A DNA stretch of 64,000 bases from Pelotomaculum sp. GTDB lineage: Bacteria; Bacillota; Desulfotomaculia; Desulfotomaculales; Pelotomaculaceae. The position numbers were made by a program, and so were the translations under genes. Shown here in pieces: positions 53,742 to 61,750 of the stretch (position 1 is the stretch's first letter; each line of letters begins with the position of its first letter). The stretch is taken from NCBI GenBank assembly GCA_018435055.1, contig JAHDOA010000006.1, positions 51,788 through 115,787 of the forward strand, in the 5' to 3' direction. The notes under the pieces are model-generated. The model saw nothing but the letters and a program-made list of their open reading frames with translations, had not been told where the DNA came from and searched no databases.

Positions 53742-54326
53742 CTACCTGGCAAACACATGGTTGCCGATTTGTTTGACCACTGGACGCGACCAAATCCACT
53801 TACTGGTAGATTTAGCCGGATTCCAGAAGTAAAGCGCCCCGCCGCTGGGGTCTTTTCCATTCAGCGCTTCCACCGCCGCCCGCATGGATTCCTCGCTTAA
53901 CGGCCTTTGATACTGGCCGTTGCAGACTGATTCAAAAGCTCCCATCTGGTTGATAACCCCCGGGATTGAATTGGGAAATTCCGGGCTTTCAATCCGGTTC
54001 AGGATCACAGCCCCCACCGCCACCTTGCCTGTATAGGGCTCGTCAGCGGCCTCGCCTTCAATCACCTGCGCCAGGATATAGACACTGTAACGATCGGCGC
54101 CGGCGCTCCTGGAAACCGGCTCAGTACTGTCCCTGTCAGTCAAAACAGGGATCTGCGCCTCTGCAGTGTTGGAAACAACTTGTTGTTTATTTTGTTGTTT
54201 ATTTGATGCCGTAATTTTATTTGCCGTTAACGCGGTACTAATTAATAAAGCCGCAAGTAACAGCAGTAACCCCATCATTAAGCAAATCATCTTCTTGTTC
54301 TTTAGCATTTCGTGCCATTTTCTCAT
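53742..54326 (-). CDS. SleB/CwlJ-type cell wall hydrolase
   Basis: Encodes 194 residues. One N-terminal hydrophobic segment (MMGLLLLLAALLISTALTA) and a low-complexity linker precede the Hydrolase_2 domain: YILAQVIEGEAADEPYTGKVAVGAVILNRIESPEFPNSIPGVINQMGAFESV, with the catalytic glutamate in EGEA, and then LYFWNPAKSTSKWIWSRPVVKQIGNHVFA. In spore formers this domain hydrolyses cortex peptidoglycan at germination. It lacks the N-terminal peptidoglycan-binding domain of full SleB, so it could be a CwlJ-like or general wall enzyme. Confidence 0.88.
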   Translation of the reverse strand: MRKWHEMLKNKKMICLMMGLLLLLAALLISTALTANKITASNKQQNKQQVVSNTAEAQIPVLTDRDSTEPVSRSAGADRYSVYILAQVIEGEAADEPYTGKVAVGAVILNRIESPEFPNSIPGVINQMGAFESVCNGQYQRPLSEESMRAAVEALNGKDPSGGALYFWNPAKSTSKWIWSRPVVKQIGNHVFAR

Positions 54327-54428
54327 GTTCTCACCCCATTTTTAATTTCCCGGGGGCAGAACAAAAGCATAGACAAACAATTAGCTAAAGTCAAAGGTAG
54401 ATTTTAACACCAGGCGATAAATCCACAA

Positions 54429-54590
54429 TTACAGCTTACTGCCGCATTTTGGGCAAAACTTGGCATGCAGCTGCAGCATTTTCCCACAGTCAGGACAAAA
54501 AGATTTTTCCAGAGTCGCAGCAGTTTCACCTGCCACGCCGCTCACCATGTTTCCGCCGGCAAATGCCGCCCCGCTGGCTTTTCCATACAC
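54429..54590 (-). CDS. small zinc-ribbon protein
   Basis: A 53-residue frame from a GTG at 54590, or 39 residues from an ATG at 54548. The C-terminal half is a clear two-knuckle zinc ribbon: SFCPDCGKMLQLHAKFCPKCGS with four cysteines. The first half is glycine- and alanine-rich. It starts just after the radical SAM gene stop. No good ribosome site precedes either start, so it may be the tail of a lost gene or rely on the upstream gene. Confidence 0.5.
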   Translation of the reverse strand: MYGKASGAAFAGGNMVSGVAGETAATLEKSFCPDCGKMLQLHAKFCPKCGSKL

Positions 54591-54614
54591 CGAGCCAAAA
54601 AACAGTTTTCAAAT

Positions 54615-55577
54615 CTAATCGGCGTCCGGCAAAAACCTGACTGCCTTCCCGTCCAGATAATCAAACTGCAGACCCTGATAAATACCATTTTTAACAAGGT
54701 AGTCTTCAATTCGCTGCTTGACCAGCCACCAGCTCAGGCCCCAGTTGCTGAACAGGAGATCGGCCCGCGGTCCCTTTCCTACCAGCCGCTGGATGACCAT
54801 ATCCGGGTCCAGGCATTTCAAGAACTCCGCAACCCGCAGGACATAATCGTCCAGGGAAATGATCCCGACCTCCCCTTTCTCATACATATCACCCAAAACC
54901 GTGCCCCGCACCACATAAAGAGAATGCAGCTTGACATACTCGATACCCAGGGCTGAGAGCAGCTTCGCATTTTCCCGCACATCATCCATAACGTCCCAGG
55001 GCAGGTTCAGGATCAGATGGGCGCAGGTGGCAAAATCATGTTTCTTAATCCGCAAAACGGCGTCGATAAACTCCGCCAGGGTATGACCGCGGTTTATCCT
55101 GTGCAGGGTATGGTAGTTTACCGTTTGCAGCCCCAGTTCGATATTTATGTCTAAACCATAACGTTCCCTAATCTCGCTGAGAAAGTCAAGGTAACGGTCA
55201 TTCACGCAATCCGGCCTGGTCGAAACCGATAATCCCACCAGGTCGTCCACCCCAACCGCTTCGCTGATATTTGCCTTAAAGCGATCAAGCTGAAGATAAG
55301 TATTGGTATAGGCCTGGAAGTAGACAATGAACTTTCTAGCATTAAAGCGCTTGCAAAAAAATAACTTATTAGCCTCCAGCTGCTCCCTGATGGATACTGT
55401 GTTTGGCAGGCAGTCAAAACCGGAACCCTGGTTATCGCAAAATATACACCCGCCCATTCCCAGTCTGCCATCCCGGTTGGGACAAGTGCCCGGCAGATTG
55501 ACAGGCAGTTTGTATACTTTTTGACCGAACTTTTTAACCAGGTGTTCGGAATACCGGTTATAATATCCTGGTTTCAA
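54615..55577 (-). CDS. radical SAM protein, YtqA/TIGR01212 family
   Basis: Encodes 320 residues. TTG start with AAGGAG about ten bases upstream. The Fe-S cluster cysteines are in GTCPNRDGRLGMGGCIFCDNQG, a spacing unlike the common CxxxCxxC and typical for this family. Following segments IVYFQAYTNTYLQLDRFKANISEA, GLSVSTRPDCVNDRYLDFL and ELGLQTVNYHTLHRINRGHTLAEFIDAV are family-typical. It carries out S-adenosylmethionine radical chemistry, and RNA modification is one suggestion for relatives. It lies alone, with the small zinc ribbon behind it. Confidence 0.9.
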   Translation of the reverse strand: MKPGYYNRYSEHLVKKFGQKVYKLPVNLPGTCPNRDGRLGMGGCIFCDNQGSGFDCLPNTVSIREQLEANKLFFCKRFNARKFIVYFQAYTNTYLQLDRFKANISEAVGVDDLVGLSVSTRPDCVNDRYLDFLSEIRERYGLDINIELGLQTVNYHTLHRINRGHTLAEFIDAVLRIKKHDFATCAHLILNLPWDVMDDVRENAKLLSALGIEYVKLHSLYVVRGTVLGDMYEKGEVGIISLDDYVLRVAEFLKCLDPDMVIQRLVGKGPRADLLFSNWGLSWWLVKQRIEDYLVKNGIYQGLQFDYLDGKAVRFLPDAD

Positions 55578-55915
55578 AAATAATAGCTCCTTTTTGGGAG
55601 AATCTTCTTATCAATATTACCACAAAATTCTCAAGAAATATTTCCGTATGTAACGCGCGATTCTATCGCTGTTTGTCACTCGTGATATTATAGTTGAAGG
55701 ATAGTTTCCATAAAATCTCCGTGGCAGGAAATCTTCCAGCCTGCTTTCCCCATGCAGCTGCTAGTAAAATCTTGCTGGGGGTAAATTCAATAAATATTGG
55801 ATTTCATCAGGAAAAGAGAAACCTTACTTTTGCAATCTTGCAATGAACTGTCCTACAAGGTATGATATACTAGATATTTTGTAGCACATTTCTCTGGCGG
55901 GAGGAAGATAATAGA
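55578..55915. other. intergenic region upstream of psd
   Basis: 338 bases between divergent genes, without a convincing frame. It holds a good plus-strand promoter at 55838-55866. Confidence 0.5.
55838..55866 (+). promoter_or_regulatory. promoter of psd-pssA
   Basis: TTGCAA, a 17-base spacer and TATGAT lie about 50 bases before the TTG start of psd. Confidence 0.65.
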
Positions 55916-56584
55916 TTGGTACCCAACAATAAAAACAATTTACCCGGCAGGGCCGCCCTTACCCTAAAACTTACCTGGCATTATTTGCTGATCCTGGCCG
56001 GGTTGCTGGTTGTTTTCTATTACACCGCGCCAATTCTCATGTTTATGCCCGCGCTCCTGGCCGTTTTTATCATATACTTTTTCCGCAACCCCAAAAGGAA
56101 TATACCCGCTGAAAAAAACTTGATCCTATCTCCGGCTGACGGCGTCATCTTTGAAATTGACGAGGTATATGAGGAAAATTTCATTAAAGGCAGAGCTATC
56201 AGGGTTAATATATTTTTATCAATTTTTAACGTCCACATTAACCGCTCGCCACTGCAAGGCGAAGTAAAATACAGGTACTATCGTGCCGGCAAGTTCATCC
56301 CGGCATTTAAGAGCCACGCCTCGGATATTAACGAAAAAAATTTTATCGGCATTGAAAATCAGTCTTATAAATTAATGGTCTGCCAGATCACCGGCTTTAT
56401 CGCCCGCAGGATAAAATGTTGGGTTGATGAAGGTAAAAGGCTGGCCGGCGGGGAAATTATCGGTATTATAAAATTTGGTTCAGGTACTGAACTCTTTATT
56501 CCTGTGGGATCCAGGCTAATGGTAAAAAAAGGTGACAAGGTCAGGGCGGGGGAAACAGTTATAGGTATTCTGCCCCTTGATTGA
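55916..56584 (+). CDS. psd: phosphatidylserine decarboxylase proenzyme
   Basis: Encodes 222 residues. TTG start with GGGAGGAAG upstream. Two N-terminal hydrophobic segments anchor it. The short archaeal/Gram-positive-type PSD domain follows: PADGVIFEIDEVYEENF, VNIFLSIFNVHINRSPLQGEV, KSHASDINEKNFIGIEN and the self-cleavage site FGSGTELFIP, where the serine becomes the pyruvoyl group. It converts phosphatidylserine to phosphatidylethanolamine in the membrane. Its last 28 codons are followed by two decayed copies of themselves before pssA. It is translated with pssA, which makes its substrate. Confidence 0.93.
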   Translation: MVPNNKNNLPGRAALTLKLTWHYLLILAGLLVVFYYTAPILMFMPALLAVFIIYFFRNPKRNIPAEKNLILSPADGVIFEIDEVYEENFIKGRAIRVNIFLSIFNVHINRSPLQGEVKYRYYRAGKFIPAFKSHASDINEKNFIGIENQSYKLMVCQITGFIARRIKCWVDEGKRLAGGEIIGIIKFGSGTELFIPVGSRLMVKKGDKVRAGETVIGILPLD

Positions 56585-56746
56585 CCTGCGGGATCCAGGC
56601 CATTGATAAAAAAGGTGGCGGGGTCAGGGCGGGAGAGACAATTACCGGCGCCCTGTCCCTTAACTGAATATCCATGCTGTTGCTGAAAAAAAGTAGCAGG
56701 ATCATTGCGGGAAAGACAGTTACAGGCGCCCTGCCCCTTGGCTGTA
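56501..56746 (+). repeat. three ~83-bp tandem copies of the psd 3' end
   Basis: Copy 1 (56501-56584) is the end of psd. Copy 2 (56585-56667) and copy 3 (56668-56746) follow without a gap. Copies 2 and 3 still encode KKGGGVRAGETITGALSLN and KKSSRIIAGKTVTGALPLG against KKGDKVRAGETVIGILPLD of psd, but frames are interrupted. Confidence 0.85.
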
Positions 56747-56762
56747 GAAACGGAGTGTGCAT

Positions 56763-57263
56763 GTGAGCAGGATAGAAATGCTACCAAACTTGTGTACATA
56801 TAGCAATTTGCTGTTTGGCGTTCTGGCTATCGCCGCTGTTTTTAATCATAACTTTACGCTGGGCGCTGTATTTATTATACTGGCCGCAATTCTGGACAGG
56901 TTTGACGGCCTCCTGGCGCGCCATTATAATGCCGCTTCGGCCTTCGGCAGGGAGCTGGATTCTCTGGCAGACCTGGTCTCATTTGGCGTGGCGCCGTCGA
57001 TCATGTTATACGCCAGCATGACTGAAAAGTGGTCTTGCGCCGGCCTGGCATGTTTTGCCTTCTTTACCTTATGCGGCGCTTACCGCCTGGCCAGGTATAA
57101 CATATCCGGCAGCGCCGGCTACTTCCAGGGCTTGCCCATCACTATCGGCGGCGCTATTTTAGCCGCACTGGTGGCCCTCTTTCACAACCCCGCTGTGAAC
57201 GTGATATCCAGCATTGTCATCGCGCTGGCCATGATCAGCGCCATCCGCATCCCCAAAATATAG
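56763..57263 (+). CDS. pssA: CDP-diacylglycerol-serine O-phosphatidyltransferase
   Basis: Encodes 166 residues from GTG at 56763, with GGAG seven bases upstream. A GTG six bases earlier is too close. It is a short PssA of the Bacillus type with several membrane segments. The CDP-alcohol phosphotransferase motif is complete: DG-x2-AR-x8-G-x3-D-x3-D within FDGLLARHYNAASAFGRELDSLAD. It joins serine to CDP-diacylglycerol to make phosphatidylserine, which Psd next decarboxylates. The psd-pssA pair is a standard Firmicutes operon. Confidence 0.95.
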   Translation: MSRIEMLPNLCTYSNLLFGVLAIAAVFNHNFTLGAVFIILAAILDRFDGLLARHYNAASAFGRELDSLADLVSFGVAPSIMLYASMTEKWSCAGLACFAFFTLCGAYRLARYNISGSAGYFQGLPITIGGAILAALVALFHNPAVNVISSIVIALAMISAIRIPKI

Positions 57264-57421
57264 CCCGCCACCAATCCGGCAGTGACTACCGGCTGCCGGC
57301 TGCTGAAGGCGGGTCCATCACTGCGGGCTGTGTACCGCTTGCCGACAGGTCATTTCCCTCTTAATCTCCTGCACCTTTACAGACAGGTGTGCGCCTTTAG
57401 GGAAGGTTGCTTCCCGCTATT

Positions 57422-58171
57422 TCACCCGCCTGTTGGCTCGCTGATCAGGTCTTCAATGTTTTTTTGCACACTTGCGGTGACGTTTTGAAAAAACTGTGTA
57501 ATATCGCTGGTAACGGTTTCAGCAGCCTGGTAAATCAGGTGGGCGGTTTTTTTTGTATCAATTTCCGTCTGGTGCTTAATTAGCATCTGTACCCTGTATT
57601 TCTGCGCCAGTGACTCCACGCTGGGTTTTTCCACCTCTACCAGGCCGGTAAATTTTTCGACTCTGCCGGCAAACCTGATATCCCTGTCAGGCCAGAGGGT
57701 GTATAACATTTCGTTTACTTCTGAGACAAGAGCGCGATTGGTGAAAGCGCTCTTCAGCCGCTCGCTGTAACCGCCGGTGGAGCCGACCCGCAATTCCACA
57801 CCCATTTCGATAATATTGTGCGCTTTCCACCAGCCCATTTCCGGCGGTATATTACACGCTTCTATTGTTTTATTAATCAAAGGCCGGGCTTTTTCGAAGC
57901 TGTAACCCTTCTCAAATTCGAGATATTTTTCGTCACCGTAGTAATCAAGCCCTTTGGGGATAAAGCCGTGGGTCAGGACGGCCAGCCCGAAATCCGGCAG
58001 CGCACGGTTTTTCTTAAGAAAATTATATATCTCCGCGCCTTTGCTGTGCGCTTCCAGGTGGTTAAAAACCACACCCACCAGCAGATCCGGCAGCACACTG
58101 CCCAGAGATACCTGGTCCGACTGCCTGCCAATAAGTGTTTCAGCGAAATAAACATGTGTCTGTGGATACAA
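57422..58171 (-). CDS. possible metal-dependent phospholipase C-like protein
   Basis: Encodes 249 residues. TTG start behind TCGGGGG. Histidine/aspartate pattern at the start: YPQTHVYFAETLIG, SLGSVLPDLLVGVVFNHLEAHSKG, LAVLTHGFIPKGLDYYGDEKY and later WKAHNIIEMGVEL. This resembles zinc-dependent phospholipase C or DUF4184-like proteins, in which such residues bind metals. The last third is helical and charged, without obvious motifs. There is no signal peptide. The assignment is tentative. Related genes are common as single copies in Peptococcaceae. Confidence 0.55.
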   Translation of the reverse strand: MYPQTHVYFAETLIGRQSDQVSLGSVLPDLLVGVVFNHLEAHSKGAEIYNFLKKNRALPDFGLAVLTHGFIPKGLDYYGDEKYLEFEKGYSFEKARPLINKTIEACNIPPEMGWWKAHNIIEMGVELRVGSTGGYSERLKSAFTNRALVSEVNEMLYTLWPDRDIRFAGRVEKFTGLVEVEKPSVESLAQKYRVQMLIKHQTEIDTKKTAHLIYQAAETVTSDITQFFQNVTASVQKNIEDLISEPTGG

Positions 58172-58654
58172 TCAATTACCCCCGATTGTAATGTATGTAG
58201 AAAAAATATTACCATGATACCCCAATTATGGGCAGCATGTGAATACTGTTTACTTACTTCGACATGGCCTCCAGCCTAACCTTCCCTGGCGCAGCTGATT
58301 GAAAATTCACAAAAACCCGCCAGAATGACACTACCGTCATACAATGAGTAAGTACGTTTTTCCACAGTACCGTGGTGGATATCAGCGGAAAAACCCGGCC
58401 GGCGCGGTTGACCCAGGACGCATTTTATTATATCGCCGGACTTGTTTATTTGACTTGCTTATTTAAGGTGCAATTTTAATCTGCCTGTACAACCCAAGCC
58501 GCATTTTAGCCCTGGCGCTTGCAACTAAACATTTAACAAAGTGGTTTCAATCAACCAGGCAGTTGCACTTGCTTTCAAAATAGCTCTCTGTTATAATAAT
58601 TTTTGCGGGAATGCTGGAAGATTGCTTTTTGGCGCCCGCATAAAAAATTAATAT
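58172..58654. other. intergenic region before tRNA-Leu(GAG)
   Basis: About 480 bases with no convincing frame or structure. The tRNA promoter must be here, but no clear pair of hexamers stands out. It marks the border between core genes and the AT-richer accessory part. Confidence 0.4.
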
Positions 58655-58737
58655 GTCGGAGTGGCGGAATAGGCAGACGCGCACGTTTGAGGGGCGTGTG
58701 GGTAACCGTGCGGGTTCAAGTCCCGCCTCCGACACCA
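58655..58737 (+). tRNA. tRNA-Leu (GAG), border of the accessory region
   Basis: Acceptor GTCGGAG/CTCCGAC, anticodon stem CACGT/GCGTG around TTGAGGG (GAG), long variable arm, T loop TTCAAGT, encoded CCA. An integrase gene starts 120 bases downstream, so this may be an attachment site, but no second copy of its 3' end is in the window. Confidence 0.93.
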
Positions 58738-58750
58738 AAGCCTTTATTTT

Positions 58751-58786
58751 AAAGACGTAGGATTTAGTCCACGTCTTTTTGTTTTT
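58751..58786 (+). terminator. terminator after tRNA-Leu(GAG)
   Basis: Stem AAAGACGT/ACGTCTTT with a 12-base loop, then TTGTTTTTTAG. Confidence 0.75.
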
Positions 58787-58859
58787 TAGTAGCGTGTTGG
58801 ATGGTTGAAAACAAGCGTATGCAGTAAGTGGTAAAAATGCGTTTAAGGGGTTAGTAAAA

Positions 58860-59696
58860 TTGGCTAAACGCAGGACAAGAATAAAAGATGATATTGATGG
58901 ATATCAAAAAAATTTATCGTGGGATGAAGCAGTCGAACAATTCTTAAACAGTATGAGGATTAAAGGACTTGCTTATCATACTGTGCGCTGGCATGACGAG
59001 AACCTTAAAGCCATTGTTAAGGCTCTACGCTTGAAAGAGCTGCCAACGGATCCGGGCATGATATCAGAGGCAATGCTTAAAGACGTAGTTTTGAAGATGA
59101 TAAATGACGGCCTCTCCCCCACTACCATAAATCACCGGGTAAGGACCATGAAGCAGTTTTTTGAATTTCTTATTGGTGAAAAAATGCTTGTTAATAATCC
59201 TACTGTAAAGTTGGAAAGGAAAAAGCCCAAGAGCACAATTATTCAAGCATTTAATGAGCAGCAATTAAACGCTCTCTTAAAGCAAACTAATAAAAACAGG
59301 TTTGTTGGATTCAGGGACTATACGATAATGCTTATTTTTCTGGATACCGGCATAAGGCTTTCTGAGCTTGTGAATATACAGCTTAATCATGTGAAACTGG
59401 CTGATAGCGAGATTGTAATACCTCATGGGAAGGGAGATAAGCACAGGCGTGTTTTCGTGTCTCTAAAGACTCGTGACGCGATTAGGAAATACATTAAGGC
59501 CAGGGGTGACATACCCGGAAATAATTATCTTTTAATAAATTTTGAAAACCTTCCAATGAAAGGCAGAAATGTTCAGGAGCGTTTAACGATTTACGGCAAA
59601 AAGGCAAAGCTCGAGGACGTAAGGATAAGCCCGTGGGTATTATCACAAAACATTACCCCGGATTGGTCACTAAAAACAGTCGTTAACTTGAGTTAA
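58860..59696 (+). pseudogene. tyrosine integrase truncated before the active-site tail
   Basis: Encodes 278 residues. TTG start with AAGGGG upstream. A core-binding SAM-like domain (~18-105, SWDEAVEQFLNSMRIKGLAYHTVRWH) and the first half of the catalytic domain with the arginine in DTGIRLSELVNIQLNHV and the lysine in IPHGKGDKHRRVFVS are intact. The sequence then leaves the family at VRISPW, where SPHTFRHTFA would follow, so the H-x-x-R, final histidine and nucleophilic tyrosine are lost. It is probably inactive unless completed in trans. It marks an integrated element beside tRNA-Leu. Confidence 0.8.
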
Positions 59697-59758
59697 CGAA
59701 AGAAATCGGCCTGGTAATAATCTGGTGACTAAAACCGGGCTGGACTAACCGGCCGGTT

Positions 59759-60013
59759 CTACCGCCTTCTCTTTTTGTTTTGAAGATAATCCCGCATGTC
59801 AGCAACATCTTTAAAACCCAGGTCCTTTGCTATATGGCTCACAGTCCCTTTGGCGAGGTTCCTTCCGTCAGCCTTCCAGTGAATGGATACGCGGAGAAAA
59901 TTACCTTCCGGATCGGTTCCTTCCATAACGTGATTGCTTCCTGATTTGCGAATTGCCAAACCCAACCGCTGGCATATTTTTTTTATGTCCTCGAAGGTGA
60001 AAGTGACGCCCAT
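59759..60013 (-). CDS. HicA-like toxin
   Basis: Encodes 84 residues from ATG at 60013. The frame is open further upstream, but that part is antisense to the partner gene. It has the HicA dsRBD-like pattern: FEDIKKICQRLGLAIRKSGSNHVME, FLRVSIHWKADGRNLAKGTVSHIAKDLGF. The usual catalytic histidine of GSHxxF is present as GSNHV, with a second in VSIHW. HicA toxins cleave mRNA at the ribosome. The start overlaps the partner stop in TAATG, so the two are translated together. It is toxin last, partner first. Confidence 0.65.
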   Translation of the reverse strand: MGVTFTFEDIKKICQRLGLAIRKSGSNHVMEGTDPEGNFLRVSIHWKADGRNLAKGTVSHIAKDLGFKDVADMRDYLQNKKRRR

Positions 60014-60471
60014 TATAGGTTTAATACTTCCTTTACCTGGGCGGCTTCTTTGCACCTGGCTATCCGGCGCAGGTAAGGGTAATGGCTGCTTCTGTCGGGC
60101 AATGCGGTGAATAAATCGAGGCGGTTGAGATAATCCTCGCAGTAGTCCAGCGCTAGGTCGACCAACTGCTCCGCCGCCTCTTCCTTTGTCGGCGCGTCGG
60201 TATAAATGCGAATCTCCGGCAGGGCCACGGACCATAGCTCGTTTTCTTTGTCCCACTCCCATACAGGGTTAAAAGTGTAAGCCCGGTCAAGCCACTCGTC
60301 CAGGAGCTTCGTCCTGATTATGGAAACTGTTTCGTCCGAGGAAGTCTCTTTGGCGTTTTCTGCTAAAAACTCACGGTTATAAAGGACGGCCTGCTTAAAG
60401 AGCTTTTGGAATTCAGTCCTGGCTTGGGAAATAGAGTTCACCGGCAGCATATTTCTCAACTCCCTTTTCAT
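60013..60471 (-). CDS. antitoxin-like partner of the HicA-like toxin
   Basis: Encodes 152 residues with a weak GGTGG site. The centre (FNPVWEWDKENELWSVALPEIRIYTDAPTKEEAAEQLVDLALDYCEDYL) reads like a HicB RNase-H-like fold, where a strand-rich part is followed by EEA-x-x-L. The N-terminus (MLPVNSISQARTEFQKLFKQ) is like the DNA-binding start of Phd/YefM antitoxins. A combined Phd-HicB layout is unusual. The C-terminus is basic (RRIARCKEAAQVKEV). Its role as an antitoxin is inferred from the toxin overlap. Confidence 0.55.
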   Translation of the reverse strand: MKRELRNMLPVNSISQARTEFQKLFKQAVLYNREFLAENAKETSSDETVSIIRTKLLDEWLDRAYTFNPVWEWDKENELWSVALPEIRIYTDAPTKEEAAEQLVDLALDYCEDYLNRLDLFTALPDRSSHYPYLRRIARCKEAAQVKEVLNL

Positions 60472-60660
60472 TACATCACCACCATTCTAGCATATTTGCC
60501 TATATACATCTATATGAACAAATAAGGGTTCTTATTCTTTACCCGCAGGCTTTTTAGTGAAAGACAATCGAAGCGTTTACCGGGGGCGGGTAAATTCGTT
60601 AACGCAAGTTTAATTATAAAAACAATTGATAGAAGCTGCACTTTTTTGGAGGGATTTTTA

Positions 60661-60840
60661 TTGAAGCTAAAAAAGATTTGTGATTGCGGCCATAGAGAAA
60701 GCAATTGTTCAATAAAAATGGTTAAGAATAAATCATTTTGCTACGACTGCTGGAAGGCTCACCAGGAAAGAGAAGGGCTTGTGGATGAGGGCTGTATTTT
60801 CCCGGACGCCGTGGTCTGCGCGACAGGGAAGCATCTCTAA
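60661..60840 (+). CDS. small Cys-rich protein
   Basis: Encodes 59 residues from TTG at 60661, eight bases after GGAGG. Cysteines are arranged as CDCGHRESNC and SFCYDCWKAHQ, which would suit a zinc ribbon. GCIFPDAVVCATGKHL follows. It is not a known family to me. It could be a regulator or phage-type zinc protein. Confidence 0.5.
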   Translation: MKLKKICDCGHRESNCSIKMVKNKSFCYDCWKAHQEREGLVDEGCIFPDAVVCATGKHL

Positions 60841-60860
60841 TAATTGACAAAACGAGAAGA

Positions 60861-61073
60861 GTGAAATGCTACCGCGGGCACAAGAACTGTATAAAGCAAG
60901 ACGCTAAAAAAGCACTTTCTTTAATAGGAAATGATGCCGGAAACAAAGCGGTAACGTGCACTATCCCCGGTTGTGGCAGGAAATTGAAAAGAATAACCAC
61001 AGCATATTCCACCACTCTGATTTGTGCCGTCCATGGACCCATCGCGAAGGGCACTCCCCCGTGGGGCGAATAA
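60861..61073 (+). CDS. second small Cys-rich frame
   Basis: Encodes 70 residues from GTG at 60861, 20 bases after the preceding stop. The ribosome site AGAAG is too close to the start. Cysteines in NCIKQD, VTCTIPGCGRKL and LICAVHGP form a ribbon-like pattern. It may be translated with the gene before it. Confidence 0.4.
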   Translation: MKCYRGHKNCIKQDAKKALSLIGNDAGNKAVTCTIPGCGRKLKRITTAYSTTLICAVHGPIAKGTPPWGE

Positions 61074-61750
61074 AACAACGACACCGGGTGTTTTTAAAAA
61101 AGCTTTGTAATAAAAGCCGCCTTAGTGTAGTGCGCCGTTTAATTTTTACCCGGCACAACGTAAAAACGGCAATCTATATTTCCACCTACGTCCTTTCACA
61201 CGTTCACATTTTGTCGTAAAATTGAGGCTGTGCTGGACAGGATAATCCATAATTCCCATACAATCTTCATAGATGGGAAAGTCTCCATGCGTGAACGGCT
61301 CGCACTGGAACGGCAGAACAATCTTTAAAAAACGGGATATGTGGGGGATTAACTCCCCCCTGCATATTCCCGCAGGGTGGCTCACCGGGCCACGTGTTGG
61401 CAGCTCAGTTTGCCCCGCACGAGTAGGATCACTTACCGCCGCACGATCGGTTCACTCGGGGCGAAATATGCAAGAAGTTGTATCTCACAATTTGCCATCT
61501 ACTTTGAAGACAGGCTAGCTCCAGAAATAGCAATTTAAAAGCGAGTTTAACGCTTTGCTTCTGGCAAGGATAGCCATAAAAGAATTGGGGATAACTATTA
61601 AGAGCAACCCCCCTCCATCCCCGGCAGAACCCCGCCAGGCACTCGGGTTGCTCTCCAGCATTTCCCTATCCTCCTGGCGGGTAAGAGCCATCTTTACCAT
61701 AACCAAAACCTGTCCTTGACCAGTAGCAAAATGTAAGTTTTTCGCTTGCA
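61074..61750. other. decayed sequence, few features
   Basis: No intact gene. A plus-strand frame at 61224-61328 may be an IstB tail. The rest has several short frames with stops and a GC-rich stretch near 61370-61460 without defined structure. Confidence 0.4.
61224..61328 (+). pseudogene. possible IS21 IstB C-terminal fragment
   Basis: The frame reads EAVLDRIIHNSHTIFIDGKV, then SMRERLALERQNNL and stop. The LDRIIHNSH segment resembles the end of IstB-type transposition ATPases. Nothing upstream continues the family, so this would be a remnant. It is based on a short match only. Confidence 0.4.

Noticed and set aside
58547..58738. 63-residue minus-strand frame over tRNA-Leu(GAG)
   Set aside because: Antisense of a tRNA; EAGLEPARLPTRP is a tRNA shadow.
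60014..60262. N-terminal extension of the HicA-like frame to 167 residues
   Set aside because: The extra part overlaps the partner gene out of frame and is of low quality. The TAATG overlap supports the short form.
61146..61385. 79-residue minus-strand frame
   Set aside because: Antisense to the IstB-like remnant and without a ribosome site.
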